Shown here one piece after another: positions 59,934 to 64,000 of a stretch of 64,000 bases of DNA. Source of the stretch: Alphaproteobacteria bacterium (lineage in GTDB: Bacteria; Pseudomonadota; Alphaproteobacteria; UBA6615); the NCBI GenBank assembly GCA_021774445.1, contig JAJFJA010000042.1:124001-188000 (forward strand), written 5' to 3'. Position numbers and translations under genes: made by a program. The notes below the pieces were generated by a model. It did no database searches. It was not told the origin of the DNA and saw only the letters and a list, made by a program, of their open reading frames with translations. Numbering within the stretch: the stretch's first letter is position 1; every line of letters begins with the position of its first letter.

Positions 59934-60833
59934 ATGGGGCGTATGAGAGATGAAAGTCCATTGCCTGGCCCCGTTGCCGGCATGATCCTCGTGGCCGCAA
60001 TCTTGAGAGACAAGGGCCGCCTGACCGCAGCGATAGTTCTGGCTGTGCTGTTACAGGCCGCGACAATCCCATGGGCGGCGGCAACGCCGCCGGCACGGCG
60101 GGATTTCGTCATCGACTGGCCGGCAATAAAGCAAGCCGTCCAGGTGTTCGAGCCAGCCGGCAGGACAGATTTCGAGGCCAAAGTAGAGGAACTCCTGGAT
60201 CGTCCAACGCCCCTCATTCGACCGGTCCCGGCGCCCTATGTGGGCATCGGGAACCCGGGCGCCGATTTCTTATTTGCCGAGGCCCTGCTAGCGCTTATCA
60301 AGCCCGCTCTTACGCGCGGCGATGTGCACAAAGTCGCCGCGCTAATGCAGGTCGTCAACAAAGGCCACTCGGTATATGCCGTCGAATCGACGAGGGATTT
60401 CAGCGGCTGCATATTGCTGAGTTTCACCCTGGAAGGCTCGGACCGGGATACCGCAAGGGAACGGGCGGCCGCGGCAGATAGGGGCGAATATATGTTGATC
60501 GTCTGGTCGAGGGCCGATGCGCCAACGTGGTGTTCCCAACGCGATCGCTACAGTGCACACGATGATGGCTATACACGCCTTCCTACCGGGGTGGGTGCGG
60601 CGGATGCGACCGGGGTTTGGCCGGTCGGCGGATCGGACGTACCCCGGACTGCTATCGCAGATATACAACGGGCCCTCGCCAATCTCGGATACAGACCCGG
60701 TCCCATCGATGGGCTCATGGGCCGCAGGACGGACGGCGCGATCAGGCAATTCCAGAGGAGCCAGGGCCTGGAACCCGATGGTGTCGCGGGCCCGGAGTTG
60801 CGACAGAGGCTCCGGGAGACCGGGACAAGATAA
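59934..60833 (+). CDS. Secreted protein with C-terminal peptidoglycan-binding domain
   Basis: About 299 residues. Start ambiguous (ATG at 59934, 59943 or 59982, none with a good ribosome-binding site); all keep the signal segment LTAAIVLAVLLQAATIPWAAA. The middle (about 60-215) is not recognised; it has two cysteines (SGCILLSF and TWCSQRD). The end, IADIQRALANLGYRPGPIDGLMGRRTDGAIRQFQ plus EPDGVAGPELRQRL (about 240-295), is a PG_binding_1 domain. Exported, probably cell-wall associated. The domain is nearly the same as in the next gene, suggesting a shared role. Confidence 0.75.
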   Translation: MGRMRDESPLPGPVAGMILVAAILRDKGRLTAAIVLAVLLQAATIPWAAATPPARRDFVIDWPAIKQAVQVFEPAGRTDFEAKVEELLDRPTPLIRPVPAPYVGIGNPGADFLFAEALLALIKPALTRGDVHKVAALMQVVNKGHSVYAVESTRDFSGCILLSFTLEGSDRDTARERAAAADRGEYMLIVWSRADAPTWCSQRDRYSAHDDGYTRLPTGVGAADATGVWPVGGSDVPRTAIADIQRALANLGYRPGPIDGLMGRRTDGAIRQFQRSQGLEPDGVAGPELRQRLRETGTR

Positions 60834-60937
60834 CGAGGGGGCACGCTTGGCGGGGTAAGAGGGGAACATGATTGGTGCCGCCGGGTTTTCCCGATAAGAT
60901 CCCTAGGGCGAGGGGCCGCTCTAATAAGAGGTGCGGC

Positions 60938-62311
60938 GTGAAAATATTCGTGCTTGCGATGGCCCTGGCGGCGGCGATGCCGGCTCAAGCCGATGGACTG
61001 GCGGATCGGCCGGCCGCCTCCGTCCACCCGCAATTTGCCCAGGTCGATCCGCCGGAAATCCTGCTCCCGGAAATCACGTTTTGGGAGAGCGTGCGCGATG
61101 CCACGGACCCGGCCGAGCTAGAGGCCTATTTACGGGCATATCCGGATGGCCAATTCGGGGCTCTCGCCCTACTGCGCTTGACGCGCTTGCGGGCCGGCGC
61201 CGAGGGAGCCGCGCCAGCCACGACAACCGATGCCGCCGGTGAGACCGCCTTGAACGATTGCGACCGCCTGGCAGCACATCCCGAGGACCCCCAGCGGACC
61301 GGCAACGGCGTCAGTTACGACGACCTGGACGCTACTGGGGCGATCGCTGCCTGCGACGGGGCGTTAAGGGATGAGCCCGGCGTGGCGCGTTTCCAGTTTC
61401 AGCTCGGTCGCGCCTTAGCGAAGGCCCAGTTCTACGAGGATGCCATAAAATGGTACCGCTTGGCGGCAGAGCAGGACTATGCCCCCAGCCAGGCCAGCCT
61501 GGCTGAGATGTATGGCGACGGGCGTGGCGTGCCAAGGGACTATGCCGAGGCCGTGGCGTGGCTTCGCAAAGCCGGCGAGCTTGGCCTTGCCCAAGCGCAA
61601 TTCGACTTGGGATATGTCTATGAAACAGGGCGCTTTGTCGACCCGAGCCCGGTCGAGGCAATTTCGTGGTACCAGCGCGCCGCCGAGCAAGGTCATGTCG
61701 ACGCAATAACCGAACTCAGACTGTATTACTATGAGAATGGGGATTTCAGCGAAGCGCTGCGATGGAATCACCGGGCGATCGCAGCTGGCGACCTTGGCGC
61801 ATATTCCGCCCTGGGTGGCATGTATATGGCGGGCCAGGGTGTGATCAAGGATGAGAGAGAAGCCGTGAGATGGTTCTGCGAGGGAGCCAGAGCAGGGGAC
61901 GAGCTGGCGACCGACGAGCTATTGCGCATTTTGGACGCCCGGGACAACGCGGATGCAACGCTGCTGCTCGCATCGGCCCAAGCCGAAGCGTGCCTTGTCA
62001 GTCTGGAAGGACCGGCTCCGCTTGAGCCTCTGGGAGAGCCGGCAGTCGATTTTGCTGAGATTCAGCGCGCGCTCGGTGACCTCGGTTACGATCCCGGGCC
62101 GATCGATGGCGCCATGGGTAATCGTACGCGCGAGGCGATTCAGCGCTACCAAAACGACCGTGGCCTCGCCATCGACGGCGAGCCCAGCCCAGCTTTGTTC
62201 GGACGCCTGCAGGAGGACTTGGCGAACCGCCGAGCACCGGCCGCCGGCGGCTCGCAGCCAACCGGGCCGATTGACGACCTGGGCGACTTGGGGGAGCTGG
62301 ATACCTTCTAA
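60938..62311 (+). CDS. Secreted Sel1-repeat protein with peptidoglycan-binding domain
   Basis: About 457 residues from a GTG at 60938 (VKIFVLAMALAAAMPAQA, signal peptide, with AAGAGG upstream). About 45-90 is a short TPR-like stretch (FWESVRDATDPAELEAYLRAYPDG). Residues about 165-345 hold four to five Sel1 repeats such as DAIKWYRLAAEQDYAPSQASLAEMYGDGRGV and EAVAWLRKAGELGLAQAQFDLGYVYETG (quoted in parts). About 370-425 is a PG_binding_1 domain (EIQRALGDLGYDPGPIDGAMG). The last 30 residues are acidic and glycine-rich. Likely a periplasmic scaffold; partner unknown. Confidence 0.85.
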   Translation: MKIFVLAMALAAAMPAQADGLADRPAASVHPQFAQVDPPEILLPEITFWESVRDATDPAELEAYLRAYPDGQFGALALLRLTRLRAGAEGAAPATTTDAAGETALNDCDRLAAHPEDPQRTGNGVSYDDLDATGAIAACDGALRDEPGVARFQFQLGRALAKAQFYEDAIKWYRLAAEQDYAPSQASLAEMYGDGRGVPRDYAEAVAWLRKAGELGLAQAQFDLGYVYETGRFVDPSPVEAISWYQRAAEQGHVDAITELRLYYYENGDFSEALRWNHRAIAAGDLGAYSALGGMYMAGQGVIKDEREAVRWFCEGARAGDELATDELLRILDARDNADATLLLASAQAEACLVSLEGPAPLEPLGEPAVDFAEIQRALGDLGYDPGPIDGAMGNRTREAIQRYQNDRGLAIDGEPSPALFGRLQEDLANRRAPAAGGSQPTGPIDDLGDLGELDTF

Positions 62312-62329
62312 TTTGTTTGGCCGCGCCTG

Positions 62330-62347
62330 TGGGTGGGGCACCACCCA
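62330..62347. terminator. Stem-loop between convergent genes
   Basis: TGGGTGG, loop GGCA, CCACCCA: a perfect seven-base stem in the 58-base gap between the Sel1 gene (plus) and the partial repeat-protein gene (minus). No T-tract, so termination strength is uncertain. Confidence 0.4.
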
Positions 62348-62369
62348 GGATCCCGGAGAGACTATGCCG

Positions 62370-64000
62370 CTAGCGGCCGCAGGTTGCGTGAGGGGCCGTA
62401 GAAACAACGCCTTGGGCGCTCGTACATACACAGGCGGACGGGAATATCGTACCTCCGGGACGCCACTCGCAGGTTTCACCAGCGGCGGGCACCGATTGGG
62501 CCACCCGGGTGGCCGTAAATGTGAAGCCCGTTTGGTTGGCGCCTGACAATATGTCTCCCGACAGGGTCATGGTGTCGACGTATTCTCCGCCGCCCCAGGT
62601 GATCCGAATCTTATCGGGGCCAATGCATAACCAACTGCCCGCGCTGATCAGCGGATGGTCTGCGTTACTGGCACTGCCGCCGCTGGGCTCGCCGGTGAGT
62701 ATGGTGACGGTATTCCTGGGCCAGGCCCAGCTGTCTAGAACGCCCTCGCAATTGGCAAGGCTGGATTCGCCAGCCCCCGGCCCCGGTTGTTTTGCCTGTG
62801 AGGCCTGCCGTAACGCGGCGACGTTGTCCAAACGCTCCTCAATTTTATCGCTCAAATCCGGGCAAAGACCGGGCAGAGCGGATCTTTGGAGTGCGGCTTG
62901 CGCCCCATATAGCCGCTCCTCAGCGGCATCAAAATCACCGGATCGATATGGCGGTTCGGACTCTTCGTGTAAGCGCAGACTTTCTGTTGACGCAGGCAGT
63001 GCTGCCTCCAACCGCCTGCCGGCCTGCTTGACCAACAGGTGGCGGTCATCGGCAAAGGCTTGGCGCAACAGCCCCATATCGGCGACATCGCAAGCAGCTA
63101 TGGCGTCGTCGGCGCGAGCCAGAACACGACGCAGGCGCTCGATCTTGTCGAAACGACCGGCGATGGTCTGACGCAGGTCAATACAGGCGTCGGGTCCGAT
63201 AACGTCAAGGCTGCGGAGGGCCTCGCCAAGCTTGCTTTCAGACCCATCGAGACCGCCACTCAAATAGGTGGTTTCAGCCGCGTCATTGGCGGCGATTGCC
63301 CGGATAAGCGGTTCGGTCATGGCCTCCACCTTGGCCTTGGCCGCGACCAGCAGAACGTGGCTGCGGCCATCGAGCTGCTCACCGTACCGGCGCAGGGGGC
63401 CCAGGTCGCACGCGGCAAGGGCCGAATCGACCTTGACCAGCACGCCCTCCAGACGCTCGATCTTGTCCAAGGCCTCGGCGATCTGCGCTTGCCGCTCGGT
63501 GCAGCCCGTCGCACCGGCCGCAGCCAATAGGCTTTCGACCTCATCGAGATTACCGGCAGTATAGGCAGCGCCGGCTTTCTCGAAGCTATCGTCAGCGGCA
63601 ATCTCGCGCCGCAACTTCTCAAGCATCGCCAGAACGGGCTCACCGGCTCCGGTGTCCGCCGTCGCCAATTCCTCTTCCGCACGCCGGATTTCTGCTAGGT
63701 CGCAGGACTCAAGTGCTGCGCGTGCGGCGTCCAAGATTGTGCGTTGGCCCGCCGCGCTACCGGCGCCCCCTGCCGCTCCTGTTTCGGCAACGACTTCGCC
63801 TTCCCCCGCGCGGCCTTCGGCCGAGCCCGCCGGGACATTTCCGAGCGCCCCGGCAAGGCCGCCACCGCTATTCCGCGCGATGATATCGACGATCAGTTGA
63901 AATCGTGGGTTGTCAACAACGACATCTTCGTTGGTGTCGAAAAAAAGTGTGACCGTTTCCGTGGCACCATCGGGCGCCTCCTGGAAAATCGCGAACTCGA
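62370..64000 (-). CDS. Partial protein with three cysteine-paired ~106-residue repeats and a C-terminal beta domain
   Basis: The frame is open to the window edge (543 codons seen), so the N-terminus is missing. The N-terminal part in view has TVTLFFDTNEDVVVDNPRF, then a Gly/Ala/Glu-rich linker. Three repeats follow, marked by L/FDKIERL starts at 63470 and 63152 (an LDNVAAL at 62831) and by two cysteines each: CDL/TGC, CDL/DAC, CDV/GLC. The C-terminal part (about 62760-62370) is a beta-rich domain with NCEGVLDSWAWP, GSWLCIGPDKIRITW and further cysteines, suggesting an oxidising, exported location. I do not recognise the family. Confidence 0.75.
   Translation of the reverse strand, partial: EFAIFQEAPDGATETVTLFFDTNEDVVVDNPRFQLIVDIIARNSGGGLAGALGNVPAGSAEGRAGEGEVVAETGAAGGAGSAAGQRTILDAARAALESCDLAEIRRAEEELATADTGAGEPVLAMLEKLRREIAADDSFEKAGAAYTAGNLDEVESLLAAAGATGCTERQAQIAEALDKIERLEGVLVKVDSALAACDLGPLRRYGEQLDGRSHVLLVAAKAKVEAMTEPLIRAIAANDAAETTYLSGGLDGSESKLGEALRSLDVIGPDACIDLRQTIAGRFDKIERLRRVLARADDAIAACDVADMGLLRQAFADDRHLLVKQAGRRLEAALPASTESLRLHEESEPPYRSGDFDAAEERLYGAQAALQRSALPGLCPDLSDKIEERLDNVAALRQASQAKQPGPGAGESSLANCEGVLDSWAWPRNTVTILTGEPSGGSASNADHPLISAGSWLCIGPDKIRITWGGGEYVDTMTLSGDILSGANQTGFTFTATRVAQSVPAAGETCEWRPGGTIFPSACVCTSAQGVVSTAPHATCGR

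Noticed and set aside
1..64000. CRISPR arrays, tRNA or rRNA genes, insertion sequences
   Set aside because: No regularly spaced direct repeats, no cloverleaf or rRNA-like sequence, and no transposase-like protein could be recognised by eye. A dedicated search could still find a small RNA gene.

Overview
The window is high-GC, densely packed bacterial chromosome with no rRNA, tRNA, phage, IS element or CRISPR array that I could recognise. Gene content (NarK nitrate carriers, several ABC uptake operons, NodIJ-type exporter, an HBM-like chemoreceptor, 'host attachment' family protein, RuBisCO-like decarboxylase) suggests a metabolically versatile alphaproteobacterium of the Rhodospirillales/Rhizobiales kind. 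That assignment is inference from gene content, not from a marker gene.

Layout. 1-2 kb: two NarK nitrate/nitrite carriers in tandem on the minus strand behind an FNR-like box; the second runs off the left edge. 2-7 kb: O-antigen ligase/polymerase, NodIJ-type ABC exporter, and a divergent DUF1479 oxygenase. 7-13.4 kb: a mazEF toxin-antitoxin pair with a clear palindromic operator, then a potABCD-type uptake operon and a divergent mannitol/mannonate dehydrogenase. 13.6-25 kb: a ten-gene plus-strand operon with a dpp-type ABC importer followed by a fused hydrolase, a variant creatininase-family protein, an FAD reductase-like flavoprotein, an acyl-CoA synthetase and a VOC protein. This looks like import and catabolism of one unidentified compound. 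25-31 kb: convergent thioesterase and oxidoreductase genes, a Gfo/Idh/MocA dehydrogenase, a disulfide-reductase homologue lacking the usual catalytic His, and a TetR gene facing a quinone reductase across a triple operator.

31-38.5 kb: a carbohydrate-type ABC importer with two unusually long permeases, a GntR-family regulator with two winged-helix-like segments, and a divergent CoA-transferase. 38.5-42 kb: chemoreceptor, a gene-poor stretch and a LysR regulator. 42.6-51 kb: a second catabolic cluster (NitT/TauT-type ABC importer with a Tat-exported binding protein, Gfo/Idh/MocA dehydrogenase, NTF2-like/flavin monooxygenase fusion, SDR, PQQ-type sugar dehydrogenase). 51-55 kb: P-type cation ATPase preceded by a host-attachment-family gene, then a Zn-type dehydrogenase. 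55-59.6 kb: a tight operon matching the D-apionate pathway: RuBisCO-like decarboxylase (oiaX), kinase (oiaK), oxidoisomerase (apnO) and a FadR-type regulator. 59.9-64 kb: secreted proteins with peptidoglycan-binding and Sel1 domains, and a partial protein built of three cysteine-paired repeats running off the right edge.

The common theme is uptake plus oxidation of small organic compounds, with local one-component regulators. Several regulatory palindromes are readable directly: the mazEF operator, the TetR triple operator, TTGG/CCAA boxes ahead of the dpp-type operon, TGYCGRCA-like sites around the GntR gene, and stem-loops next to three binding-protein genes.
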